Of a stretch of 64,000 nucleotides of DNA, positions 7,785-15,945 are shown one piece after another (the first letter of the stretch is position 1; each line of letters begins with the position of its first letter). This DNA comes from Methanobacteriota archaeon (GTDB lineage Archaea > Halobacteriota > Methanomicrobia > Methanomicrobiales > Methanoculleaceae), in contig JAENYE010000001.1 of assembly GCA_016841955.1 (NCBI GenBank), positions 869,803-933,802 of the forward strand, given 5' to 3'. Made by a program: the position numbers and the translations under genes. Under the pieces are notes generated by a model that searched no databases, had not been told where the DNA came from, and saw only the letters and a list, made by a program, of their open reading frames with translations.

Positions 7785-7800
7785 GGAGATATAAATCTCC
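7785..7800 (-). promoter_or_regulatory. TATA box inside a palindrome, promoter of the MntA-like gene
   Basis: GGAGAT-ATAA-ATCTCC has perfect 6-bp arms around the TATA core. It lies about 30-44 bp upstream of the ATG at 7756, correct for a leaderless archaeal mRNA. A protein bound here would cover the TATA box, which fits an autorepressed toxin-antitoxin unit (inference). Confidence 0.6.
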
Positions 7801-7920
7801 CTCACCGTGGTGTTTTGTAGAAAAGAACCGGGTGCCGGAATCCGGATGGTTATGTGTTGTCAACAGCGCCGGCCCGGATGCACACGTCGACCACCTTGAC
7901 GATCTTTCGGATACCTATGG

Positions 7921-8073
7921 TTATCGAAGTTGCTCCTTCTCGGCCAGCCGAATTGCTACCCGCATCATTTCACGCCCGCGTTGCGGTAGCTCTTCGTGGC
8001 CTTCCATGTACCGGTGAAAACGCAGCGCATCTTCTCCGGTCAATTCCAGTCCGGTTTGCAGCGGCTTCGCCAT
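7921..8073 (-). CDS. Small antitoxin-like protein, 50 aa
   Basis: A 50-residue frame with GTGAGGAG upstream of its ATG and a TATA-like GTCTATATC further up. It begins MAKPLQTGLELTGEDALRFH and ends RLAEKEQLR. Short archaeal proteins with this pattern (PLxTGLxLxGEDAxRF) often precede a toxin-type gene in a two-gene unit, as I recall; that link is not proven. Downstream (7757-7920) a frame encoding VKVVDVCIRAG runs only a few codons, so any partner seems lost. Confidence 0.6.
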   Translation of the reverse strand: MAKPLQTGLELTGEDALRFHRYMEGHEELPQRGREMMRVAIRLAEKEQLR

Positions 8074-8172
8074 GGTTGCAATATCTCCTCACGGGAACAA
8101 TTCTGATATAGACAGTGGGTCGTTCTTCTGTTTGAAAATATCGTGTCTCACCCGCTGCCGACATGCCTACTG

Positions 8173-8259
8173 TTAGTTTTCGGGCATATGTAGGTTTTGA
8201 GTTATCAAAAACACGCCGATTATGGTAAAATATTCATCTGTTGTTGACTTTTTTCTCAT
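8173..8259 (-). pseudogene. Relic reading frame under the duplicated promoter, 28 aa
   Basis: In repeat copy B the promoter and ATG of the nucleotidyltransferase gene at 6535 are preserved. The frame that follows reads MRKKSTTDEYFTIIGVFLI and stops after 28 codons. Only the first two residues match the gene in copy A (MRENQ). It looks like the truncated start of a paralog, or a promoter captured by unrelated DNA. Confidence 0.45.
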
Positions 8260-8420
8260 CGTTTGTTGAATATGTGTCAACAGTACAAATAACGGTCCGG
8301 GTGGGGCTCTCTGTTTTGCACGGGATTACCCGGGCATGGTATTTGTGCAGGAAGTGCTTGCACGAATCATGTGACCGCATGGCATCGGCTCCGCGGTTCG
8401 TTTTTCCGGACGGGGTTTGG
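8241..8420. repeat. Intergenic repeat, copy B
   Basis: Diverged duplicate of 6521-6785: TTCTCATCGTTTGTTGAATA, TTTTGCACGGGATTACCCGG and GTGCTTGCACGAAT are shared in the same order and orientation. The TATA-like TTATTTGTAC of copy B takes the place of TTTATGTAC in copy A. No supported gene lies in 8260-8656 apart from this repeat and the G-rich tract; a frame at 8371-8619 exists but has no ribosome site. Confidence 0.6.
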
Positions 8421-8467
8421 TCTGGATGAGTTTTCGGGCGGAGCGGTGGGGATGAGCGTTGCGTTGC

Positions 8468-8490
8468 GGGGGGGTGTTAGGGGCTTGGGG
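8468..8490 (+). other. G-quadruplex motif
   Basis: A run of seven G, then TGTTA, GGGG, CTT and GGGG gives four G tracts with loops of 1, 5 and 3 bases. A further GGGG lies about 15 bp upstream. This is a strong G-quadruplex consensus at the border between GC-rich DNA and the AT-rich insert. Confidence 0.6.
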
Positions 8491-8656
8491 TGGTTAAGGC
8501 ATCGGGGACATACTTTTGAAGGCCTGGAGCTGGCGCACGATCTGGTGGGCAGGAAGACGGTGTTGGATTTCACGGATCCAGCGTATACAATTGACCGGCT
8601 GCATCCAAAACCCACTTAGATGTTCCTTTTGTCGATTCATTAATTAAAGTTCGAAA

Positions 8657-9568
8657 TTATCTTGATTCACGGTAAATCGCAATGGGTGTGATAGCAATTT
8701 CAGGAAACATGACACACTGAGCCATTATTTCTACGCCTCTGAACGCATCGAAGATCCCTTGGAGAGCAGTTTCAATTTGAGTCCCACTCATGTTCAAACC
8801 TTCATGTGATCTATCTTCTGGCGGTATCGAGGATACTTGGCCAAAGATTGTCCATTCCGAAACCGGAGCCGTTCCGTACTTATAAATGATGCTTGAAATA
8901 TCATCTCGTAAGTAGGTTTTATCGATATTGCCTACAAACCGAAAATCTGGATTATCTTTGTAGGGTATGGATTTGATCACAACTCTATCCTTATAGAAGA
9001 GATCAAAAAAGAGCATAAAGCCTGAACGCATGTTTTTATCTAAGCTACCTGTCAATTCTTTTGTTAGTTGTTGAGTAGCCTTTTGGCGTTGAGCATTCGT
9101 TTTGAACTCTTGATTTTGGAGGTTGCACTCTACAAGAAATGATGCTAGGTCACCATAGTGTTCGATGAAGGATCTTAATAGACCAAAGTCATTGATATTT
9201 ACAAGTCCTTTTATTAAAACGAAAGACGTATCGCCGATTACTTCTCTAATGTCATCAGAATACCTGGGATATGAGCTATTCGGTAATTCAAGCAACTCTC
9301 CATGCTCGACGAGGTAACTCTCTACCCTATTATAGATATAATCATGTAACGATCTTGTTTCGGATATTTGGCGATGTAAATTGACCTCAGCTTCGACGTG
9401 CCCCTCTAACAGAAAGGGTACTTTACCTTTTCCACCACCCGAAGCACTAGTTGAATTCCCTCTCGTTTCTTCTGTTAAATTTATTAAACCTTCCTCTGTT
9501 TGAGAAATTATGGACTTTAGGCGTTCAATGTCGACATAAATGTAATCTCGAACTCGAAAACGCTTCAT
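8657..9568 (-). CDS. Uncharacterised protein of AT-rich insert (possibly DUF6414-like)
   Basis: 303 residues, soluble. It opens RVRDYIYVDIERLKSIISQ, a pattern I associate with DUF6414 proteins, though not confirmed. A Gly/Ser-rich linker (about 37-50) follows, then LLEGHVEAEVNLHRQISE and a C-terminal alpha/beta part ending in FPEIAITPIAIYRESR. Base composition is much more AT-rich than the flanks, and codons such as ATA, AAA and TTA are frequent, so it is probably a recent arrival. It precedes no obvious operon partner other than the membrane gene upstream. DUF6414-type genes are often in defence-like islands (from memory). Confidence 0.75.
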   Translation of the reverse strand: MKRFRVRDYIYVDIERLKSIISQTEEGLINLTEETRGNSTSASGGGKGKVPFLLEGHVEAEVNLHRQISETRSLHDYIYNRVESYLVEHGELLELPNSSYPRYSDDIREVIGDTSFVLIKGLVNINDFGLLRSFIEHYGDLASFLVECNLQNQEFKTNAQRQKATQQLTKELTGSLDKNMRSGFMLFFDLFYKDRVVIKSIPYKDNPDFRFVGNIDKTYLRDDISSIIYKYGTAPVSEWTIFGQVSSIPPEDRSHEGLNMSGTQIETALQGIFDAFRGVEIMAQCVMFPEIAITPIAIYRESR

Positions 9569-9677
9569 AATATCACCTTCTTTGGTTGATTCTTGAAATG
9601 AGCATTACTAACACTTTTCTTGTGCAGAACGCCATTCACACTGAATAAGCATTTTACGGCATTAACGTACCATTCGG

Positions 9678-10283
9678 TTAAATCCGATAAGGATCTTGAT
9701 GTCTCACCTCCGAAACTGCATTTTCAATAAATGCTGACAATATTAAAACTATAAGCGATATTATCAAGGAAATAGAATAGTTCACTAGCCCGTCTGTTAT
9801 AGAAATCGCTGGTAACGCATATCCACTAATAGATACGGCTAATAGCGCAAAGTTTGGAACGAATTTGGAAAAGTAATTGAGGACCACTATAAACATCGTC
9901 GGTTCATCCGAGAGTTTTGATGGGGCATAAATAAACGCACAAGCGAAGCTAAGGCATAGAAGCGATGTCGATATGTAATCAACGTTTAAAATGACAAAAC
10001 CCAAGGTCACCAATAAGAAGGGTGCTAAAAACGATCCTAAGAAGTAAAACTGTAATTTTGACTTTATTTTTGTTTGCCCCCAATTGTATCCAGCGGCATA
10101 TCCCAAAAAGACGAAAGTTAAATATTTAACAACCTGATTTTCGAATAATGGTAACTGGCCTCCTGTTGTATAACTGCCCACTCCAAATCCTAAAGTGATA
10201 ATGAGAAATGAGAGGAGAGCGCCAAAAATGGTGGCGTTTCGAATATCGTTATCTGTATATATTCGATTAATCCATTCAGGCAT
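9678..10283 (-). CDS. Integral membrane protein of AT-rich insert
   Basis: 201 residues with about five to six transmembrane helices (roughly 20-38, 50-66, 78-100, 104-118, 135-155 and 165-187). The N-terminus MPEWINRIYTDNDIRN is cytoplasmic-like and the tail SEVRHQDPYRI is hydrophilic. I do not recognise the family. Codon use and AT content match the neighbouring 303-residue gene, so both probably came in together. The gap between them is 109 bp. Confidence 0.72.
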   Translation of the reverse strand: MPEWINRIYTDNDIRNATIFGALLSFLIITLGFGVGSYTTGGQLPLFENQVVKYLTFVFLGYAAGYNWGQTKIKSKLQFYFLGSFLAPFLLVTLGFVILNVDYISTSLLCLSFACAFIYAPSKLSDEPTMFIVVLNYFSKFVPNFALLAVSISGYALPAISITDGLVNYSISLIISLIVLILSAFIENAVSEVRHQDPYRI

Positions 10284-10398
10284 ACTAAACGATTGATATT
10301 GTGTATAATAAATCTATCTTCGAATAACTGATTCCGAACATCCTGAAAGTCAGTTACTGGAATTCCCGGTAGGACTGCCAACCATAAGTGCTTAATTG

Positions 10399-10510
10399 CT
10401 AAGCAGGGTCCAGTTTTCCTGAGATAACCGCCGCGTGGGGCTGGCGTGAGGGGAGGTAAGCAAAAGGAGTTAACGGTTAACTAGGTCCTATTTTTCGAGA
10501 TACCTATAAC
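10399..10510. repeat. Imperfect direct repeats and palindrome beside tRNA-Leu
   Basis: GGGTCCAGTTTTCCTGAGATAACC near 10404 and AGGTCCTATTTTTCGAGATA near 10483 are imperfect direct repeats. Between them lies the 15-bp palindrome AGTTAAC-G-GTTAACT at 10468-10482. They separate the AT-rich insert from the tRNA gene and may be remains of an integration site. The rest of 10284-10398 shows no gene. Confidence 0.4.
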
Positions 10511-10523
10511 CCAAACCAAAAAA

Positions 10524-10606
10524 TGCGAGTGGCAGGATTCGAACCTGCGAACTCCTTCGAGAATCGATCTTGAGTCGATCACCTTTGGCCTCTCGGTAAC
10601 ACTCGC
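10524..10606 (-). tRNA. tRNA-Leu (CAA anticodon)
   Basis: Complement begins GCGAGTG and ends CACTCGC-A: a 7-bp acceptor stem and A discriminator. The anticodon stem ATCGA/TCGAT encloses loop CTCAAGA with anticodon CAA. A long variable arm (CTC-GAAG-GAG) and T arm GCAGG-TTCGAAT-CCTGC complete a class II tRNA. CCA is not encoded. A run of six T follows the 3' end, a typical archaeal terminator. No intron is seen. The AT-rich insert lies directly downstream. Confidence 0.93.
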
Positions 10607-10770
10607 GCCTGTACCTCTTGAACCTCTAAAGTAATGAGCTTGATGGCGGCCCGCCCCGCCGGACCTCACCCCGACAGGCACCCGCCGGCCGCGAACCCAT
10701 TACTTCGCTAAAATGTTTGAGATAGTCCTCAGGAGGTCAAACCACCGACTTCCCTTCGCGTTCTTCGCGG

Positions 10771-10820
10771 CTTCGCGTGAGTATTCAGCACCGGTGGGGG
10801 TGATAGAGCCTCACGCGAAG
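10771..10820. terminator. 11-bp inverted repeat downstream of polD
   Basis: CTTCGCGTGAG at 10771-10781 is the exact inverse of CTCACGCGAAG at 10810-10820. It is in the 360-bp gap between the polymerase stop codon and the tRNA gene and could end or process the polD transcript. The rest of 10607-10965 shows nothing convincing; the frame at 10713-10973 has no ribosome site. Confidence 0.4.
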
Positions 10821-10965
10821 TGCGACGGATGGGACATCCGGAGCTTGAGCACCGTCAGGTGCGAAGTCCAGTGTCTGGGTGGTGCTAACTCCGTTTTAAG
10901 TCGTCGCACGAGGCTGCATTGCTCGATGCCTGATGTCAAAATTGGTGAAGTACTGGAACCCCCCC

Positions 10966-13900
10966 TCACATAAAGTCCGCGAGCCCCAGTTGCTTCTCCG
11001 GGGGCTGGCCGAAGGTGGACTCGATCTGCATGAAGAGGACCTCTACCCGCTGCTTCGTGTACGCCGAGACCGCGTAGGTCTCGCAGATGTTGCGCGACAT
11101 CTCCAGGTACTTCTTCACCGAGCCCTCGTGGACGGTCGGGATGACGTTGCCCCCGCAGCGGGTGCACTTCCCTGCGAGCGGCATCCGGCGGTATTTCGCG
11201 TTGCACTTCATGCACCGGACCTTTTGTTTGGAAAACGCGTTGAGGTTGCCCTGGAGGTCCCGGATGAAGTGGGTGTTTAAGACCCGCTCGGCAACATCGT
11301 CCTCGTCCACCGCCCGGATCTTCTTCGCGAGGTCGAGCTCCGCCTCGAGCTTGTCGAGCATCGACCCGAGCTTCGTGTAGGTGGACTCGAGCGGCCCCGC
11401 GGAGATGTCAGAGGTCGGGTGGGTGAAGAGGAACCCCTCGACCTGGGCCGGGGTCCCGAGCCGCCGCTCCACCCGGTCGACGTATTTGTCGAGGTCTTTG
11501 GGGTGGGCGTAGGCGAGGCAGCCGTTGTAGACCTCGAGGGGGTAGTGGTCGCAGACGTCGACGTTGAGGCTCTCCTTGTCGACCTCCGCCGGGTCGATCC
11601 GGGTGGTCAGGACGAGCGGCGCGTCCATCGTCCCGCCCCGCGTCTCGGGGAGGTAGGCCCGGGAGAAGTTGATCAGCCCGTCGAGGAGGAGCATCACGCA
11701 GTCCTCGTCGCCGTCGCACTGGCCGCAGAAGATGCCGTTCGCGACCAGCGTATGGTTCTCGGCGACCGTCAGGCAGTAGACCCGGTCGTCGAGCGCCTGG
11801 ACGGTCTCGCGGGCCACGACCTCGTCGCTGACGACGAGCCCGCCCTCCTCCACCGGGACCCGGTCGCCGACCGCAACCTCGAGCGCCCGGATCTTTCGCA
11901 GGTAATCGGTGTCCCAGACCAGCATCGCGTGGTCGGGCGTGACCGTGAGGATCCTCCCCCGCCTCGTCGCGAACCGGATCAGGTGCGCCGGGGCCCGGTG
12001 GACCGAGACGGAGGTGACCTTCTTCAGGCTGGTCTTCCCCTGCGGGTCGATGCTTCTCGCGTAGAACGGCTGCTTAGGATCGGAGTAGAACGTCCCCACG
12101 TGGTCCAGCCCCGGTTTTCTGAGATCGAAGTTCTCCGTCACGAACTGCCGGATCGGCACCGTTATCCACTGTCTGCCGTCGGAGACGGTGATCTCGGTAT
12201 CGCCCGCAAAACAGTTCCGGCGTTTGGCGGCGTGGAAGAACGGGTGGCCGTAGCCGACCGCGGCCTTCGAGAACCCGATCAGCCGGGCGAGGACCCCGGC
12301 GCTCGTGTGCGGCGCAAGCCCCATCAGGAGGTGGCCCACGAGGTCGAGCGGCTTTTCCGCCCTATAGAACGGTTCGAGCCCGTAAAACCTCACCAGGAGA
12401 TCGTCGACGAACTTCGCCACCCGGACCAGCCACTCGCCGCAGTCCTTCGAGACCAGGATGTCCTGGTGGCGGAGTTCCAGCACCTGGTCGGCCGAGACGA
12501 GTTCCCGGCCGTAGGTATCGTGGGTGTAGCCGAGCTCGCGGAGCCGCTCGATCGGGACGCCGACCTCGTCCGGCCGGAAATGGGTCAGGGGAAGGTCGAT
12601 CATATCGTAGCGGGAGGTCCCGTCCTTGAAGACATAAAGGTTCTGCAGCGCCCGGAGGATCCCCTTCTCGATCGGCTCCACCGGCCGTTCGCGGGAGATC
12701 AGCCCTTTCACGCCTTTGAGGAGTGCAACGGACGATTCACGCACCCCGAGGTTCTCCATCGCCGCCGAGTACTCGGCCTTGACGTTGATCGTGACCTTCT
12801 GGAGGCAGACCGTCTCCGCGTTGCATCGGGGGCAGACGTCCTTCCCGACATCCTTGCCGCACTTCGGGCACCGGAGAACCGGGACCGTGTGCGTGCCGCA
12901 CTCGCAGAGGTTCTTGTAGGTGAAGGCGCCGCAGGCGGGGCAGTGCCGCTCGCCGACCTCCGCCTCGATCACCCCGCCGTCCGTGTTGGACCGGGGTTTC
13001 GAGGTGCAGGCCGCCTGGAACGACCGGCGCGAACCGCCCTCGTCGCCGATGGGAAAGAGCGAGTGGGGCGGCGGCCGCATCTCCCGCGGCTTCGACTTCC
13101 CCGGCCGCCCCATCCGGCCGCCGACCCGGGTGCCTGCCCTCGAGCGGACCCGAAAGCCCGAGAGATGCATCACGAGGTCGAGCGGTTTCTCCATCGGGGC
13201 GTCCTGCCACGCCGGCCTTTTTGCGAGCTGCAGCGTCAGGCCGAGGCAGGCGAGGAACACCAGGTGCTCACTGATCGCGATCGCATCGCCGGAAAGGTGA
13301 TGGGGCACCAGGAGCTCCTCGAGGACCGCCTTCGTCTCCGGGGTGTGCGGCAGCATCAGCACCCCGTCCTCGACCCTGCCGTCGGCGCTGACCCGGTCCG
13401 CGAGGAGAGCGATCTCGGCCGGGGCGACGTCGTCCCACATGTAGGTGTAGTCGGGGTGGAGGGGAGCCCCGGCGAGGGCGAACTCGATCGCCTCGAGTTC
13501 GCTTGCCGGGTGGCGCGGACCTCCTTCGAGCATCCACCACTCCTCGCAGTAACTCGGGGGCATCAGCGGGTGGTTGTTCTCCATGAACTCCCCGAAACTG
13601 ATCAGGATCTCGCCGACGTCCAGGATCTCGTCCACCTGCCCCGCGAGCCGCCGGGCCTCCGCCGCGTCGTCCACCCGGCGCACCTCCCCGCTCCGGAGCT
13701 TGACCGTCGGCCCCTGGATCGAGTCCACCGGCACGATCCCGGCCGCCTTCCCCGGGCGCTCGACCTTCATCTGGGTCCCGACCGCGAGGAAGTCGCCGAG
13801 GATGTGCAGCGTCGCCGGGTTCAAGCCCGCGGCCGCAAACCCGGTGTTCCGCGCCCGGCCGAGGCGCAGCCGGAACCCCCCTTTGCGCATCGGGTAGGAG

Positions 13901-14826
13901 AAGACCGGCCGGCCGCCGATCAGGTCCCGGATGTACTTGTCCTTGGGCTTGATCGCGGCGCCCGCATCATCGTCGTCGCTCTTTGCGCCGCCGCCGCCGA
14001 TCATCTCCTCGAGCCAGTCCCAGCCCTCCATCTTCATCTTTCTGACGTTTTTCAAGACTTTCGGGGCCTTTAAGGCCAGCCCTTCCGCGACCACCAGCGC
14101 CATCCCGCCCCGGACGGTGTTCGTCTCCACCCGCTCCAGGTTCCGGTAGCCGCTCACCTCCTGCTGCTCGGTCGGCTCGCCGTCGATGCAGACCGGGCAG
14201 TTTTGGATGATCATCCGGAGTTCCTTCTCGCTCGGGAGGTACTGCAGGCTCATGATGTTGTTGTACTGCCGGATCTCCTCGATGTAGCGTTCCACCTCCT
14301 CGGGGCGGGGGATGTAGCGGCCGATCCCGAGCGCCTGCCGCACGTAGTCGCCCACCAGCACCGAGAGCGCCTGCGCCGTCCCGCCCGCGCTCCGGATGGG
14401 GCCCGCGTAGTAGACTTTCAGGTAATCGGTCCCGTCGTCGTTCTTCCCGAGGCTCACCTTCGCGATCCCTTCCGTCGGGGCGGCCACCACGCCCTCGGTC
14501 AGGAGCGCCATCGCTCCCCGGATAGCGTGGTCGAGGATCTCCTCCGGCGTGGTCTCGCCGAACATTTTAGCTGCAAAATCGTCGCCGATGCGGAGCGCCA
14601 CCTCTTCCCGGGACATCTCCTGCTCGAGTTCCCTGAGCCTGGCCGCGATTCCCTTGTAGCCGAGGAGCGCCTCCACGCGGTCGGCGAGGTCGCTTGCCAC
14701 CGGGATCTCGATCTCCGTCCTCGGATCGAGGCCGCGGGTCCGTGCGGCAGCGGCGAGCTGCATCGCGGACTCAAGCCCGGCCATCAATTCGTCGAAGTAC
14801 CGGGCTGTAGCAGGTGAGACCTCCAT
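10966..14826 (-). CDS. polC: DNA polymerase D large subunit (DP2) with intein
   Basis: 1286 residues, of which 165 are an intein, leaving a normal DP2 of about 1121. DP2 is the catalytic polymerase subunit of the archaeal replicative PolD. Visible features: the N-terminal domain with [23 protein letters not shown], a zinc motif CPVCIDGEP, a second zinc region [16 protein letters not shown] followed by [16 protein letters not shown], and the core [20 protein letters not shown] with the catalytic acidic residues. A C-terminal zinc finger [22 protein letters not shown] precedes the PCNA/DP1-contact tail QLGLADFM. The small subunit DP1 is not in the window. The start ATG at 14826 follows a CATGCATGG sequence. 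Confidence 0.96.
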   Translation of the reverse strand: MEVSPATARYFDELMAGLESAMQLAAAARTRGLDPRTEIEIPVASDLADRVEALLGYKGIAARLRELEQEMSREEVALRIGDDFAAKMFGETTPEEILDHAIRGAMALLTEGVVAAPTEGIAKVSLGKNDDGTDYLKVYYAGPIRSAGGTAQALSVLVGDYVRQALGIGRYIPRPEEVERYIEEIRQYNNIMSLQYLPSEKELRMIIQNCPVCIDGEPTEQQEVSGYRNLERVETNTVRGGMALVVAEGLALKAPKVLKNVRKMKMEGWDWLEEMIGGGGAKSDDDDAGAAIKPKDKYIRDLIGGRPVFSYPMRKGGFRLRLGRARNTGFAAAGLNPATLHILGDFLAVGTQMKVERPGKAAGIVPVDSIQGPTVKLRSGEVRRVDDAAEARRLAGQVDEILDVGEILISFGEFMENNHPLMPPSYCEEWWMLEGGPRHPASELEAIEFALAGAPLHPDYTYMWDDVAPAEIALLADRVSADGRVEDGVLMLPHTPETKAVLEELLVPHHLSGDAIAISEHLVFLACLGLTLQLAKRPAWQDAPMEKPLDLVMHLSGFRVRSRAGTRVGGRMGRPGKSKPREMRPPPHSLFPIGDEGGSRRSFQAACTSKPRSNTDGGVIEAEVGERHCPACGAFTYKNLCECGTHTVPVLRCPKCGKDVGKDVCPRCNAETVCLQKVTINVKAEYSAAMENLGVRESSVALLKGVKGLISRERPVEPIEKGILRALQNLYVFKDGTSRYDMIDLPLTHFRPDEVGVPIERLRELGYTHDTYGRELVSADQVLELRHQDILVSKDCGEWLVRVAKFVDDLLVRFYGLEPFYRAEKPLDLVGHLLMGLAPHTSAGVLARLIGFSKAAVGYGHPFFHAAKRRNCFAGDTEITVSDGRQWITVPIRQFVTENFDLRKPGLDHVGTFYSDPKQPFYARSIDPQGKTSLKKVTSVSVHRAPAHLIRFATRRGRILTVTPDHAMLVWDTDYLRKIRALEVAVGDRVPVEEGGLVVSDEVVARETVQALDDRVYCLTVAENHTLVANGIFCGQCDGDEDCVMLLLDGLINFSRAYLPETRGGTMDAPLVLTTRIDPAEVDKESLNVDVCDHYPLEVYNGCLAYAHPKDLDKYVDRVERRLGTPAQVEGFLFTHPTSDISAGPLESTYTKLGSMLDKLEAELDLAKKIRAVDEDDVAERVLNTHFIRDLQGNLNAFSKQKVRCMKCNAKYRRMPLAGKCTRCGGNVIPTVHEGSVKKYLEMSRNICETYAVSAYTKQRVEVLFMQIESTFGQPPEKQLGLADFM
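11719..12213 (-). other. PolD DP2 mini-intein, 165 aa, C-terminal Gln
   Basis: Inserted between RRN and CDGDED of DP2. Block A starts [10 protein letters not shown] with the nucleophile Cys1; block B is TPDHAMLV (TxxH). Blocks F/G read [21 protein letters not shown], ending in Gln rather than Asn, with Cys at +1. No homing endonuclease motifs are present, so it is a mini-intein. The same insertion site and Gln end are known for the Pyrococcus abyssi PolII intein, which splices by Gln cyclisation. Confidence 0.92.
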
Positions 14827-14884
14827 GCATGGAGTATGGGTTCTTCACGCATTTAGAAGGCTCGGGATCGGGGACCGGACCCCC

Positions 14885-15469
14885 TCAGAGGGTGCCTGCG
14901 ATCCGGATGATCTGCTCCCGGATCCCCTCCGGCGGGAGCATATGGTCCACCCGTCCGGTCTCGAACGCGGCGCGGGGCATGGCGTGGATGGCGCAGGTCC
15001 GGAGGGTCTGCGCGAGGGTGGTCCCCCCGATGGTCTTGATGTGGCGGATCCCCTGGGCCCCGTCGCTCCCCATCCCCGAGAGGATCACCCCGACGAACCG
15101 GTCGCCGCTGTTCCGCTCGAGCGACGTCATGGTAACGTCGATCGAGGGCCTGACGTACTGCACCTTCTCGTCGTTGAAGAGACGGATGGTCCGGTTTCCA
15201 ACGAGTTTCAGGTGGACGTCGCTTGGGGCCACGTAGATCGTGCCGTGCTCGACGGGCTCGCTGTCCTCCCCGATCCTGACCTCCATCCCGGAGGTCTTTG
15301 CAAGATGCCTGCAGAGCGAGCTGTTGATGTAAAGCGGCATGTGCTGGACGATGACGATGGCGGCATCGATGAGCGGGAACCGTGAAAAGATCGTCTCCAG
15401 CGTTCGCGGGCCGCCGGTCGAGGAACCGATGACCACGATCGTCCGGTTGGGTGGTGCGGCGTTCTCCAT
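14885..15469 (-). CDS. CheB-type methylesterase domain protein without receiver
   Basis: 194 residues. Catalytic features of chemoreceptor glutamate methylesterase/deamidase: GSSTGGP (Ser nucleophile, about residue 16), QHMP (His) and GMGSDGAQG (Asp). The N-terminal receiver domain of normal CheB (about 350 residues) is absent. A separate receiver gene overlaps or abuts upstream, so the two may act as a split CheB. The start at 15469 has GACGAGGA before it; the longer frame to 15484 would overlap the receiver stop by four bases. No other chemotaxis genes are nearby, so the substrate is unclear. Confidence 0.86.
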   Translation of the reverse strand: MENAAPPNRTIVVIGSSTGGPRTLETIFSRFPLIDAAIVIVQHMPLYINSSLCRHLAKTSGMEVRIGEDSEPVEHGTIYVAPSDVHLKLVGNRTIRLFNDEKVQYVRPSIDVTMTSLERNSGDRFVGVILSGMGSDGAQGIRHIKTIGGTTLAQTLRTCAIHAMPRAAFETGRVDHMLPPEGIREQIIRIAGTL

Positions 15470-15480
15470 ATGTGTCCTCG

Positions 15481-15867
15481 TCATGCAAGATAATCGAGGT
15501 AGCCCTTCACGACGGTCACGATCTCGTCCGCTTCGAACGGCTTCGTGATGTAGTCGATGACGTGCTCCTTGATCTGCTCCAGTTCTCCGTCCGGGACGTC
15601 TTTGGCCGTGAGCATCGCGACGACGTTCCCCTCCATGAGATCCAGGTCGAGCATCTCTTTGATCGTCTCCCAGCCGTCCTTTCTGGGCATCATGACGTCC
15701 ATCAGGACGACGCCCCGGAACCCATTCTCCAGCTCCGCGATGCAGGCATCGCCGCTCTCCACGGCGACGACCTCGATTCCCTCCGGTTCGAAGAGTTCCT
15801 TCATCACCTCGAGGATGAACACGTCGTCATCGACGACCATAATCCGCTGGCACGGCACTTCCGTCAT
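15481..15867 (-). CDS. Single-domain response regulator (CheY-like)
   Basis: 128 residues: one receiver domain. VVDDDVF holds the acidic pocket, LMDVMMPRKDG the phospho-acceptor Asp (about residue 53), LTAKD the switch Thr, and TKPFEADE the conserved Lys. GGGAGGGAGCAG just before the ATG at 15867 decides this start over 15885. It lies between a histidine kinase and a CheB-like gene on the same strand; the likely flow is kinase to receiver to methylesterase (inference). Confidence 0.9.
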   Translation of the reverse strand: MTEVPCQRIMVVDDDVFILEVMKELFEPEGIEVVAVESGDACIAELENGFRGVVLMDVMMPRKDGWETIKEMLDLDLMEGNVVAMLTAKDVPDGELEQIKEHVIDYITKPFEADEIVTVVKGYLDYLA

Positions 15868-15945
15868 CTGCTCCCTCCCCGGCACGCACCGGGTCTTTGA
15901 GTAATTTCTCTCGCCCGGCCCACTATATAACCCTGCGGATTCTTC

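Noticed and set aside
7854..8111. 85-residue plus-strand frame
   Set aside because: Antisense to the 50-residue antitoxin-like gene, which has its own TATA and ribosome site.
5200..8420. CRISPR array from repeated segments
   Set aside because: Copies are long, diverged, far apart and not regularly spaced; no spacers or cas genes.
8371..8619. 82-residue frame over the G-rich tract, with a frame on the other strand too
   Set aside because: No ribosome site, low-complexity start, both strands open because of base composition. The end looks somewhat protein-like, but not enough.
8620..10523. Complete integrated element (virus or plasmid)
   Set aside because: No integrase, replication gene or clear attachment repeats; only two genes.
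10713..10973. 86-residue frame after polD
   Set aside because: Covers an inverted repeat, no ribosome site, no recognisable pattern.
11419..14073. 884-residue plus-strand frame opposite polD
   Set aside because: Shadow of the high-GC polymerase gene; repetitive His/Arg/Pro composition, no motifs, no ribosome site.
10966..14826. Two split polymerase genes with a plain insertion
   Set aside because: The inserted stretch has intein splice blocks at both ends and keeps the frame, so one intein-containing gene is the better reading.
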